The position numbers and the translations under genes were made by a program. This document shows positions 28,361 through 36,305 of a stretch of 47,331 nt of DNA, piece after piece. This stretch comes from a virus. The stretch lies in the IMG/VR virus record IMGVR_UViG_3300046747_000297, positions 1 to 47,331 of that record; one strand, given 5' to 3'. Below the pieces are notes generated by a model. The model was not told the DNA's origin. It was given only the letters and a program-made list of their open reading frames with translations, and did no database searches. How positions within the stretch are numbered: the first letter of the stretch is position 1; each line of letters begins with the position of its first letter.

Positions 28361-29474
28361 TGATCACCACCACATTTCCGGCCGCGTCCACGACCGAGGC
28401 CCTAAGCCTAACCCGGTACCCGGACGGCCAGCCACCAGTCCGCCGGATCGCAATGTCGTACCCGTCCGTGATTGCTGAGATCGAGGACATGGCCGCAAAG
28501 GCGCCGCGGAACTCGGTCCCATCATGCGCGAGCAAGTACGCGTCCGGGTCGGACCCGTCCGGCGTGAACCCGATCCAGAGCTCACGGATAGCCCACCCGC
28601 TTGCGTCCGTGAGCTGAAAGCCAAGGGTCGTGGACCGCCCGATCGTGGACCCCGCCGCCGGGCTGACCGCGGACAAGCTGGGCGGGGTCGTGTCTGGGAC
28701 CGGCGCGGGGGCGGCGCCTAGACGAATCACTTGCAGGTGGGTAAGATAGACAGAGTGCGTGGTAACGCTTTGCTCGTTGACCGCGAAACAAATGCCCGGG
28801 TTGCTGCGCGAGCCGGCGTTGTAGTTCTGGGTGGCCTGCCCGCTCGCGGGCTCCGGCTTGACCGTGGTTTCGTCCGAAGGCAGCCCCGACGAAGCGTAGC
28901 TCTCGGACCCGTTTGAGTCCCAGCCCGGGATGGCGTTCGTGATGATCGTGCCGGCGTAGGACGTATTCAAGACCGCCGCCACCCGGGAGTTCACTGACGT
29001 GATCCCAGTGGTGCCGATCTTCGTTACGATCTGAGAAGACGTCGCGGGTGCTGTGGCGAGTTCAGGCCCAACAAAGTAGTCCTTTGTGCGTACCGCCGCA
29101 CGTAGGCCGGTCCCGTCGTTTGTGCTATCGACAACGCCGATCAGCCCACGACCTCGGCCGCTCACACCCCAGGTGAACTTCGCGCGGATGAGATGGGGGA
29201 TCGCCGGGTCGTACCCCGGTACGTGCGATAGGGGTAAGAACCAGTGAGGGAAGTCCAGGTCCCCGTTTGTCCCGATCGTGATGGCCCCGCCGCCGGCGGT
29301 GTGAATCAACGAGAGACCCAAGCCGCTCACCAAGTTGCGCGTGCAGGTCTGCCCGCTCTGGCTCAGGTTACCCTTGGCATACCAAACGAGGCCGTCGATC
29401 GTGTATGCCCCGTTCGCTGTAGCCGTCTGGTTCCCCTGGGCTGTCAGGTCGACCTGATAAAGAATCGAGCTCAC
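28353..29474 (-). CDS. tail protein with C-terminal Ig-like domain, 373 aa
   Basis: The N-terminal 270 residues are beta-rich (LamG-like: DFPHWFLPLSHVPGYDPAIP, AKFTWGVSGRGRGLIGVVD). After the linker APAPVPDTTPP comes an Ig-like domain (SLSAVSPAAGSTIGRSTTL...). Such domains bind carbohydrates on the cell surface. It is inserted between the baseplate J gene and the gpI-like gene, where many phages carry none, and could be a decoration or adhesin. GTG start, GTGA overlap. Confidence 0.6.
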   Translation of the reverse strand: MSSILYQVDLTAQGNQTATANGAYTIDGLVWYAKGNLSQSGQTCTRNLVSGLGLSLIHTAGGGAITIGTNGDLDFPHWFLPLSHVPGYDPAIPHLIRAKFTWGVSGRGRGLIGVVDSTNDGTGLRAAVRTKDYFVGPELATAPATSSQIVTKIGTTGITSVNSRVAAVLNTSYAGTIITNAIPGWDSNGSESYASSGLPSDETTVKPEPASGQATQNYNAGSRSNPGICFAVNEQSVTTHSVYLTHLQVIRLGAAPAPVPDTTPPSLSAVSPAAGSTIGRSTTLGFQLTDASGWAIRELWIGFTPDGSDPDAYLLAHDGTEFRGAFAAMSSISAITDGYDIAIRRTGGWPSGYRVRLRASVVDAAGNVVVISA

Positions 29475-30643
29475 AACCCGCCGTCCGGCGGCGCGACCAT
29501 GGCCACCCCACCGATCACCGTACCAAGGACCGGAACTTCGTTGATCGCGATCACTGTGTCGCCGGCCGGGAGGGCCACTACCGCGTGGAAAATCTGGGGC
29601 AGGGTCGCGCCGATCACTGTGCGGATCGCGTCTTGGTAAACGTAACCTGTGCCGGCCGGCCGGTTCCCGCCGATAGGCTGGGTGGACATGAACGTAGCAA
29701 GCCGGGCGGCGATCATGTCCTTAACCTGGGTCTCGGTTAGTCCGCTGTTGTTGTACATTTGAATAGCATAGAGCACCCCGACAGTAACCGGCGCGGCACT
29801 AGCTACGTTGCTCGTGACCGCAAGCGGGACCGAGTTCTGGTCGATCGCGGACGCTACAGCGCCCAGGTCCGTAGTCGGGTCTCCCTCAGTCCCCGAGACC
29901 GCGCCCGAAGCCGTGGCCACGTAGGTGTTCACGTTGCCGTACCCGTCGCGGGTCACGCGGACGCGGGTCACCCCGATCGCGGAACCATCCTGGCGCGTGG
30001 CCGTGCGCGCGGCATACGAGTACGCGTCCCACGGCCCGTTTGGGGACAGGGCCCCGAGCTTCTCGTAACAGCGGGTCCGCAGAAGCGGATCGGTTTCCTC
30101 GTCCTGCCCCACAACCGCGGCCGCGTTCGAACAGGTGACCCCGAGCAGCGTGGTTACGAGCTCTGAAATCGTGGTCGCGCCGGACGTGCTGTCCGACCCC
30201 GCCTCGTCCGCGACGATCCCTACAGTGGTCGTGCCGAGGGGGTCCAGGACGTAGGCTTCAGTGTTGCGATAGGTCTTACCTGTGTCCGGGTTCGAAAAGA
30301 CTAGGTCACCAGCATCGCCGGCGTACGCGCCGCCACCCGTGTTCGTCAGGGTGATCTCACCCGCGGCAAACGTCGCGGTCATGCGCTCCTCGCCGTACAC
30401 GTAGCGCGCAACGAGGGTCAGCCACTGCCCTGAGGACAGCTCAAGGAAGCCAGACTTTGCGATCGCCGCCATGAGCTCGGAAAACGCGCTCAGGAAGATC
30501 GCGGTCAAGGTAAGCAACGTCCGGACCGGGCTACCAGCCTTCCAGGACGTGGTGTCCACTCCGACCGTGTTCAGGCCGCTATAGAGCGACGTGAGGACCT
30601 GGTCCTTGGTCACCGGGGTCGTGAGATCGGCTAAGGAGAACAT
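29471..30643 (-). CDS. baseplate J-like protein, 390 aa
   Basis: Baseplate wedge protein. The N-terminus VDTTSWKAGSPVRTLLTLTA, GQWLTLVARYVYGEERMTA, the EITLTNTGGGAYAGDAGDLVF strand set and GYVYQDAIRTVIG match the baseplate J/gp47 family. It lies in the canonical order W, J, I. It shares its boundary with the upstream gene (TGATG). Confidence 0.85.
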   Translation of the reverse strand: MFSLADLTTPVTKDQVLTSLYSGLNTVGVDTTSWKAGSPVRTLLTLTAIFLSAFSELMAAIAKSGFLELSSGQWLTLVARYVYGEERMTATFAAGEITLTNTGGGAYAGDAGDLVFSNPDTGKTYRNTEAYVLDPLGTTTVGIVADEAGSDSTSGATTISELVTTLLGVTCSNAAAVVGQDEETDPLLRTRCYEKLGALSPNGPWDAYSYAARTATRQDGSAIGVTRVRVTRDGYGNVNTYVATASGAVSGTEGDPTTDLGAVASAIDQNSVPLAVTSNVASAAPVTVGVLYAIQMYNNSGLTETQVKDMIAARLATFMSTQPIGGNRPAGTGYVYQDAIRTVIGATLPQIFHAVVALPAGDTVIAINEVPVLGTVIGGVAMVAPPDGGL

Positions 30644-31110
30644 CAGGACAAGGCCTCGAGCATTAGGGCGCCGTCCAGAACGGCGAACGTTAGTGCGAAC
30701 GTCCCAAGGGTCGCGTCCACAGGGGTGATAAAAACCTTGATCGTGAGCGTGGGCGCGGCGTAGGTGACCTCAGCCTCAGCTACGTCCACGCGATCGTCTT
30801 TCATGGCTTCACGACGGATCTTGTTCTGGTAGTCCCGTAGATCGGACGAGGTCGTACCCCGGTTCACGTAGCCTCGGACGTCCTCACCATACTCGCGGTC
30901 GTCGTCCAGCATACCATTAGGGGTCTGGAACCGGCGGAGCAAGGTCTCACCGATCGCGATCGGGCTGTTGTAGTCCACGGACGCCAGGCGCGCGTCCAGC
31001 TCTGTAGCGCACTTGAGCTCGCGTCCATAGCCAAACGGCGCAACCTGGACAGGGACCAGGCGCGCTAACAGGGCAAGTTCACGCGCGATCGCGTCGTCCA
31101 CAACGGTCAT
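30643..31110 (-). CDS. baseplate wedge protein W/gp46-like, 155 aa
   Basis: Placed just before baseplate J, like Mu gp46/P2 W. It contains the element IGETLLRRFQTPNGMLDDDREYGEDVRGYVNRG, in which NGML-D-x-x-YG is typical of phage gp46/W proteins. The C-terminus is beta-rich. ATGA overlap with the upstream spike/hub gene. Confidence 0.75.
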   Translation of the reverse strand: MTVVDDAIARELALLARLVPVQVAPFGYGRELKCATELDARLASVDYNSPIAIGETLLRRFQTPNGMLDDDREYGEDVRGYVNRGTTSSDLRDYQNKIRREAMKDDRVDVAEAEVTYAAPTLTIKVFITPVDATLGTFALTFAVLDGALMLEALS

Positions 31111-32270
31111 GCAATGCTAACTTTAGTCGATCCGCTGGTGATCTGACCAATAGCGTCCGGGGTAATGAAAGTCAGCGTCCCGGACGCGGGTAGCCCGTCG
31201 ACAGTGCCCGTAAAAGTGGCTGGGGGTAGTGGCACTGTAACTTGGTCCCCTAGCCGGGCCGCGGCGGGGCCTGCGGGACCGCCCAGAACGAGCGACACCG
31301 GCGTGAACCCCGGGCCGTCCTTGCCGGCAAAGTGGGTCACCACAGGCATAGTGCGGTCCCCTTCCACGAACTCGACCAGGACCTCGGCCCCGGGCGTGAG
31401 CACTGCATGGGCGCCCGCGACCCCGGGCCACATAGAAACCGGGAGCACGTCCGGTAAGCCGGCCCCTTTCCGAACGGACTGTAACTCGACCCTGTCCACG
31501 GACATCCGGACGACGCGGTACCGGTACGCGCCATACAGCTTTGCCGCGAGCTCGTGTTGCACCAGCGCGCGGAGCAAGCCGTAAAGCGTGCTCTGGCCGG
31601 CCGCGCCACACCACAGGCTGAACGTGAAATCAGTCGCGGACGCGTTGATTTCGAGCTCGCGGATCACCAGCGGGGCGTCCAAGTTCTTGGCGATCGTCCG
31701 GCCGACCACGATCGCCGACGGGGTCTCTGTAGTCAACGTGACTACACCAGACCGTGGGTCGTACGCGGTCACCTCGTACAGGTTTGGGTCAACCGTCGCG
31801 GCCGCGCGCGGGCCGACCTGGGTTACTCCCACGTAATCAACCCACCAGAGGGCCGACCCGATCACGCCCTCGAGGGCGGTCGAAGCGGCGCCGGCGGCCC
31901 GGGCGTAGTGCACCCCTACCCGCTCGGACGAGGGCGTGAACGTGCCGATCTGTTCGCCTACTGCGCGGGCCGCGTCGTCCGCGATCAGTCGGGCCTTGAT
32001 CCCCGCGTCGTTCGCGTAGTCCTTGGCCGGGACAGAGCGCGCCCAGGCGCCACGGCCGGCCACGATCCGCACCTTCCTTTGCATTGCGTACGTGCCGCCG
32101 ACGTCCACGGCCCCGACCAGGGACAGGTCGCCTACAGTGATCGTGACCTGGCCGGACACGGCCGCGTCGGACTCAAGGTTTGCCTCGGCCACCCACGGGC
32201 CGCGCTCACCCGCGACCAGGCGCAAGGACGTGCAACGGATCCCGTCGACCGCTACGTACTTCTCGGTCAT
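31107..32270 (-). CDS. baseplate hub/spike protein, 387 aa
   Basis: Appears to combine a hub-like N-terminal part (residues 1-240) with a gp45/gpV-type OB domain around 265-330 (PVSMWPGVAGAHAVLTPGAEV, LVEFVEGDRTMPVVTHFAG, the usual spike OB fold). It probably forms the central puncturing spike and its attachment to the tube. Mu encodes these functions as separate genes, so this may be a fusion. Confidence 0.7.
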   Translation of the reverse strand: MTEKYVAVDGIRCTSLRLVAGERGPWVAEANLESDAAVSGQVTITVGDLSLVGAVDVGGTYAMQRKVRIVAGRGAWARSVPAKDYANDAGIKARLIADDAARAVGEQIGTFTPSSERVGVHYARAAGAASTALEGVIGSALWWVDYVGVTQVGPRAAATVDPNLYEVTAYDPRSGVVTLTTETPSAIVVGRTIAKNLDAPLVIRELEINASATDFTFSLWCGAAGQSTLYGLLRALVQHELAAKLYGAYRYRVVRMSVDRVELQSVRKGAGLPDVLPVSMWPGVAGAHAVLTPGAEVLVEFVEGDRTMPVVTHFAGKDGPGFTPVSLVLGGPAGPAAARLGDQVTVPLPPATFTGTVDGLPASGTLTFITPDAIGQITSGSTKVSIA

Positions 32271-32797
32271 TCCGCCGCCAGCTTATCGACCTGGGCGGCG
32301 AGCTCCTTGATCTTCTGGTCGTACGGGTCCAAGGGCGTGGCCTTGGCCCCCTCGGGCTTTGCCATGGTCAGCTTAGGGGACCGGAACTCAATGAACTTGA
32401 TCGGGATCATGTAGACCCCCATGTCCTCGTCTACAGGCTGACCAACGTCCTCGACACCCACGGCTTTGATATCCAGGTCAGCCAAGAACGGGTGATCGAT
32501 CGCCAGATACCCCGAGGCCGGGGACGTGCCGCCGCCGCGGCGGGTCGGGAGCTTGTCCACGATCGGTTTCCAGGCCGCCCAGGCGGTCCAGTCCTCAGCC
32601 GTGTACAGGCGGATCTCTACAGTGAAGTGGCACAGGCCGCGGCGCTTGAAAATCGAGAACGAGCCCGTGATACCAAACCCGCCGCGTTCGACCCACTCGC
32701 GGGGGCTGGACGCGCCGACGAGCTTGGCGATACCGGGCGAGCGCTTGCCGGCCAGTACGATGTAGTCTTGCGGGGAATCGAGCGGATTAGCGGCCAC
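32267..32797 (-). CDS. tail/baseplate protein, about 176 aa
   Basis: Located between tape measure and hub/spike, where myophages encode the DNA-circularisation/LysM-type or tail-tip adapter protein. It is beta-rich in the middle (GFGITGSFSIFKRRGLCHFTVEIRLYT) with KFIEFRSPKL and a lysine-rich C-terminal helix. GTG at 32795-32797 is preferred because it follows the tape-measure stop; TTG at 32821 is possible. Confidence 0.6.
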   Translation of the reverse strand: MAANPLDSPQDYIVLAGKRSPGIAKLVGASSPREWVERGGFGITGSFSIFKRRGLCHFTVEIRLYTAEDWTAWAAWKPIVDKLPTRRGGGTSPASGYLAIDHPFLADLDIKAVGVEDVGQPVDEDMGVYMIPIKFIEFRSPKLTMAKPEGAKATPLDPYDQKIKELAAQVDKLAAE

Positions 32798-32798
32798 G

Positions 32799-34616
32799 TC
32801 AGACCCCCGTCGGTACGGCAAGCTGGACCATTGCCAGCTGGAACTCCGACACCAGTTTAGTCTTGATCCCCTCGATCACGGCGGCCGCGTCCGACGCTGC
32901 ATTTACGGTCAAGTGCTCGATCGTGAGGTACACGGTCGGGCCGCCCGCCGCCCGCGCACCGCCCTGGCCGCCAGCCTCGGGGATTGAGATCATAGAATCG
33001 ACCGCGCCTTGCGCGCCGGGGGTACCCTGCTCTACACCGACCTGGACGCCTTGCGGGAGGGTCGCGCCTAGCTTGGCGAACGCCTTGGACGGGGACGCAA
33101 TGCCCAGGGCGGACTTGAACGCCGTCGTGGCCTTGGCCGCTAGCCCTCTGATCGAGTCCAGGACCCAGGTCGCACCCTTGGTAATACCCGCCGCGATCCC
33201 CTGGGCCACGCTCATACCGAGGGCTTTCCAGTCCGTGTCCTGAATGAAGTCGAACGCTTTCTTGGTCGCAAGCACCAGGCCAATCAAAAGCGTGAGGGGC
33301 GAAGTCAGCACGGCCAGGCCTGCGACCAGCGTGACTGTTGCCGCGGCCGCCAGGCCCAAGGTCGCAGCAAACGCGTTAACGGCAAATAGCCCCGCGTAAA
33401 CGGCCGCTTTTTGTAAATCAAACCCCTTGAGGATTTCGGAGTCACCAAACGTCCGCTTGAACCAGTTCCGGACCTTGAGTAGGCCCACTGTCAGCATCAG
33501 TGCGCCGATCGTCACGCCCTGGAAAAAACGCTTGACGTACAGACCCGCGGTCTCGGCCCCGTCCAGGACGGGCTGGAAAAGCGCCGTGAACATGGACTTG
33601 AGGGCCTTCCCCGTTTCCGTTGACTGCGAAAGCAGGGACGTCACCATGGACAGGCCGCGCAAGAACGCGTCCAGTGCCAAGCCGTTGAACAACGCGTCAA
33701 AGTTCTCGCTAAGCTTCTTGGTCTGGGTGGTGAGCGAAAGCATTTGTTTGGCCACGACCCCGCCCATGCGCGCCTTGACGTCGTCCGTGAGCTTCTTGAC
33801 CGAGCCCCCCGCGATCGCCGCGCCGGCCGCCCAGCCCATGAAAGCGTTGCCGGCCGCGTCCCCCTGGGCCGAGGTCTTGATCGCCGCGCCCTCGAGGGCC
33901 TGGGCCAGGTTCTCGCCGCGCAGACCCATGCGGTACAGCTGGTCGGTCATCTTGGCGAGCTGTTCGCGCGCGAGTGGGGTTGACCCGGCTACCGCGTCGA
34001 TCGCCCCCTGCATTTCTTTGGCGTTGCCGGCCGCGAGCCCGTACCAGTTGCGGAGCTTGGTCAGGCCCTCGAGGTGTAGTAGCTCGTTGCGCCGCGCGTC
34101 CGCACTCGCGATCCCGTACTTGAGCAAGGCGGCGGCGGCCCCCAGCGCGGCCGCGGTAACGGCGATCAGAGCCGCTGCCACGGCCGCGATCCCTGCGACC
34201 ATGATGCCCCCAACCAAAAGCCCGCGGAGCCCCCCTAGGCGGGACACCAGGCCGCTAAGCGGCCCCGGCGTACCCTTGGCCGCTTCCGTGAGCCGTTCGA
34301 TCAGGGACGATGTACCCTTACCTTTGCTGGCTACCTTTTCAAAGGTGCCCCCCAAGGACAGGTACGCGGCCTCGCTTTGGGCGATCGCGTTCTTCTTGTC
34401 CTGGATCGCCTTGGCCAGCGAACGGTGCGTGGCAATGTCCACGACCGCCGCCGACTGTAGGCGCTTCATTGCCGCTTGCATCTTGGCGAGCGCGGCCGTG
34501 TCCCCGTCGATCTGGGACCGCAAGTCTTTGAGCGCGTTCGCAGCTTTCGCGGCCGGGCCGCTAGTGCTGTCTTTGAGCTCAATTTCGTAGGTTGACTTTG
34601 CGTCCGCGTTAGCCAC
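32799..34616 (-). CDS. tail tape measure protein, 605 aa
   Basis: Long helical protein that sets tail length. An N-terminal coiled coil (KDLRSQIDGDTAALAKMQAA) is followed by several hydrophobic segments (about 130-165 and 365-455) and a C-terminal TMP-like motif ALGIASPSKAFAKLGATLPQ. It follows the frameshifted chaperone gene, the invariant order. GTG at 34614-34616; the chaperone fusion stop overlaps by 3 bases. At 605 aa it predicts a fairly short tail. Confidence 0.88.
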   Translation of the reverse strand: MANADAKSTYEIELKDSTSGPAAKAANALKDLRSQIDGDTAALAKMQAAMKRLQSAAVVDIATHRSLAKAIQDKKNAIAQSEAAYLSLGGTFEKVASKGKGTSSLIERLTEAAKGTPGPLSGLVSRLGGLRGLLVGGIMVAGIAAVAAALIAVTAAALGAAAALLKYGIASADARRNELLHLEGLTKLRNWYGLAAGNAKEMQGAIDAVAGSTPLAREQLAKMTDQLYRMGLRGENLAQALEGAAIKTSAQGDAAGNAFMGWAAGAAIAGGSVKKLTDDVKARMGGVVAKQMLSLTTQTKKLSENFDALFNGLALDAFLRGLSMVTSLLSQSTETGKALKSMFTALFQPVLDGAETAGLYVKRFFQGVTIGALMLTVGLLKVRNWFKRTFGDSEILKGFDLQKAAVYAGLFAVNAFAATLGLAAAATVTLVAGLAVLTSPLTLLIGLVLATKKAFDFIQDTDWKALGMSVAQGIAAGITKGATWVLDSIRGLAAKATTAFKSALGIASPSKAFAKLGATLPQGVQVGVEQGTPGAQGAVDSMISIPEAGGQGGARAAGGPTVYLTIEHLTVNAASDAAAVIEGIKTKLVSEFQLAMVQLAVPTGV

Positions 34617-35237
34617 TTGCCGCTACCTTTGCGGACTCCCGCAACGCTCTCAAGCCCCGCGCGAGCAACAGCGCGCCTGTGTACTTCCTTGTGATCTCAG
34701 CCTCGGACGCGTCCTCAGTCAAATCTCCAAACAGGGGTAGTAACACTTCCGCTGCTACGCCGTCGTCCGCCAGGGCACGCGCGCGCAGCGCTTCTATTTT
34801 CCCGCGAGTCTCTTGGTCTCAATGCCGGCCAGTAGGCACACAGCATCCGAAAGGCCGGGGGACAGGATCGCGGGCCGGTCCTCAAGCATTTGGTCCAGGC
34901 GCGCGCCGGTCGGGTACACGACGCATGGCCGGACAAGGACCTCGACCGACGCCATGGACTTGGTCGTGTCGTCCTGGAACCGGCGGAAGGCAACGTGGTT
35001 CGGCTTCTTGACGATCACCAAACCCGCGTCGGTCTTGACGGCCTGAATCTTGTCGCCAAGCGCGCCGTACTTCGCGATCGCGTCCGTAAGGGCTTGTTCG
35101 TCCGCCAGGTCCTGTTCGGCCTGGGCGAGCTCGCGATCGTCCGCCGCCGCCGCCGCCTTGACCTCACGTGCGTCCACGAGGGCCTTTGCCTCCGCGCGCA
35201 ATCGGGTCAACTTGTCCTTATTCGATTCCTCAGCCAT
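34609..35237 (-). CDS. tail assembly chaperone, -1 frameshift fusion product
   Basis: Fusion made when ribosomes slip back one base at GGGAAAA (34797-34803). Without a start codon of its own, the -1 frame runs from just before the 0-frame TAG to TAA at 34609-34611, adding about 62 residues after the chaperone body (IEALRARALADDG... RKYTGALLLARGLRALRES). This is the lambda gpG/gpGT arrangement, in which both products help tape measure and tube assemble. The length and position before the tape measure gene match. Confidence 0.85.
34794..35237 (-). CDS. tail assembly chaperone, unshifted product, 147 aa
   Basis: The normal product ends RLAGK before TAG at 34794-34796. The N-terminal 55 residues are a charged helix (MAEESNKDKLTRLRAEAKAL) and the rest is the chaperone domain (VIVKKPNHVAFRRFQDDTTK). 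The start ATG 35235-35237 has GAAAGG upstream. Downstream slippage yields the longer product. Confidence 0.85.
   Translation of the reverse strand: MAEESNKDKLTRLRAEAKALVDAREVKAAAAADDRELAQAEQDLADEQALTDAIAKYGALGDKIQAVKTDAGLVIVKKPNHVAFRRFQDDTTKSMASVEVLVRPCVVYPTGARLDQMLEDRPAILSPGLSDAVCLLAGIETKRLAGK
34797..34803 (-). promoter_or_regulatory. slippery heptamer GGGAAAA for -1 frameshift
   Basis: In frame as G GGA AAA followed directly by TAG. Both tRNAs can re-pair after slipping (GGA to GGG, AAA to AAA), as at lambda GGGAAAG. The TAG immediately after the A-site codon should itself stall ribosomes. The 61-codon open frame in -1 that lacks its own start supports function. Confidence 0.85.
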
Positions 35238-35257
35238 TCACGAGCCTTTCGCTGCCC

Positions 35258-35737
35258 TTAGGGCGAGCCTTCCGACAGATCAAATAGTACCAGTCCGTTG
35301 CGACGGATCAGCATACAATCTGCCTCAAGCTCGTCCAAAAGCGGATCCGCCCCTTCCTCATGCGAGGACGTGTCCGCGGTCAGCACGCACCGTTCGATCT
35401 TGACGTGCATGGGGATCTCGCCCGCCTCGAAAAACATAACGTCAATATCGAACTGGACGTCACCGATCGACACGCCCGCGGGAGCCTGCAAAGCAAGCGC
35501 CTGGCGGAACGACTGGGCGGAACCCTTCTGAAAGCCGATCTTGACGGGCTCGGTCGTGTACTTGCCGCGCGAGCGGCCGCGGGGGGCCTGGTGCCGGCCC
35601 TGGCCGTAACCCTTGATGCGCTCGCGCTTGTCCCCGTACGAGATCGACTTGATCCCGTGGTAGATCTCGCCATTGCATTTGGCGGTGATCGAACCCCAAG
35701 ACAAAAGGTTGCCGTTTACACGGATCTGGTCTGACAT
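35258..35737 (-). CDS. tail tube protein, 159 aa
   Basis: Myophage tail tube type protein. It has IRVNGNLLSWGSITAKCNGE at the N-terminus, ISYGDKRERIKGYGQGRHQA and a beta-rich core. Gene order sheath, (HNH), tube, chaperone, tape measure is as in Mu-like phages. The ATG at 35735-35737 is the start. Confidence 0.8.
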   Translation of the reverse strand: MSDQIRVNGNLLSWGSITAKCNGEIYHGIKSISYGDKRERIKGYGQGRHQAPRGRSRGKYTTEPVKIGFQKGSAQSFRQALALQAPAGVSIGDVQFDIDVMFFEAGEIPMHVKIERCVLTADTSSHEEGADPLLDELEADCMLIRRNGLVLFDLSEGSP

Positions 35738-35743
35738 AGCCTT

Positions 35744-36304
35744 TTATTTCGCCCCTTTAGACCGCATCCAGGCGGCAATACGTTCGTGCTCTTCTGCAGT
35801 CGCGTCGTTCTTAAGCTGGTTCGCACGCAAGGACATGATCTCAACGTTCCCGCGGACGTAACCAAGCTCAGGGACAATCTTATCAAGAGACGCTGTATCC
35901 GGCGACATAGGGCCGGTACCGTGGGGTTTCAGCGGCGTACCGAACACAGGGCAGTGTGTAGGGATAAACAAGTCCGAGGCCACTAGGCCGAACGGTACAC
36001 CCTGAATTTTGGCCCGATGCTTGGCCCGATGCTTGGCCCGATGCTTGGCCCGATATAGCAGCTGTCGGACCTGGTTTGCCGGGTCGCGCATGCGGCGAAG
36101 CGTTCGCTCGCTGTTCTTTGCATACCATGCCCGGGCGTTGCGCCGGACCTGATCCGCGTTCTTTATCTGGTATTCTTTTAGGTACGCCTTGCGACAAACC
36201 AGGCAAATACCCTTACCTGCAACAAACAGGGCCACGGCTTTTGTGTGTCCACAGTTGTAGCAGGTGCGCTCGTCCGCAGTAACTAGGCGAAGCTTTGATT
36301 GCAC
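35744..36304 (-). CDS. HNH-type endonuclease, inserted, 186 aa
   Basis: Zinc-binding CYNCGHTKAV and CLVCRKAY near the N-terminus, then a basic linker with KHRA repeats, and a C-terminal HNH-like domain (HCPVFGTPLKPHGTG, SLDKIVPELGYVRGNVEIM, LRANQLKNDAT). It is likely a free-standing homing endonuclease sitting between sheath and tube genes. GTG at 36304 is used; a longer upstream start would invade the sheath gene. Confidence 0.75.
   Translation of the reverse strand: MQSKLRLVTADERTCYNCGHTKAVALFVAGKGICLVCRKAYLKEYQIKNADQVRRNARAWYAKNSERTLRRMRDPANQVRQLLYRAKHRAKHRAKHRAKIQGVPFGLVASDLFIPTHCPVFGTPLKPHGTGPMSPDTASLDKIVPELGYVRGNVEIMSLRANQLKNDATAEEHERIAAWMRSKGAK
36009..36056. repeat. four 12-bp tandem repeats in HNH gene
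   Basis: TTGGCCCGATGC recurs in tandem four times, the last copy changed at its final bases, and encodes repeated Lys-His-Arg-Ala on the minus strand. The near-identity of units indicates recent expansion. Confidence 0.9.
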
Positions 36305-36305
36305 C

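Noticed and set aside
33427-34590. Long plus-strand frame over the tape measure gene
   Set aside because: Ser/Pro/Arg-rich antisense artefact of an Ala-rich helical gene.
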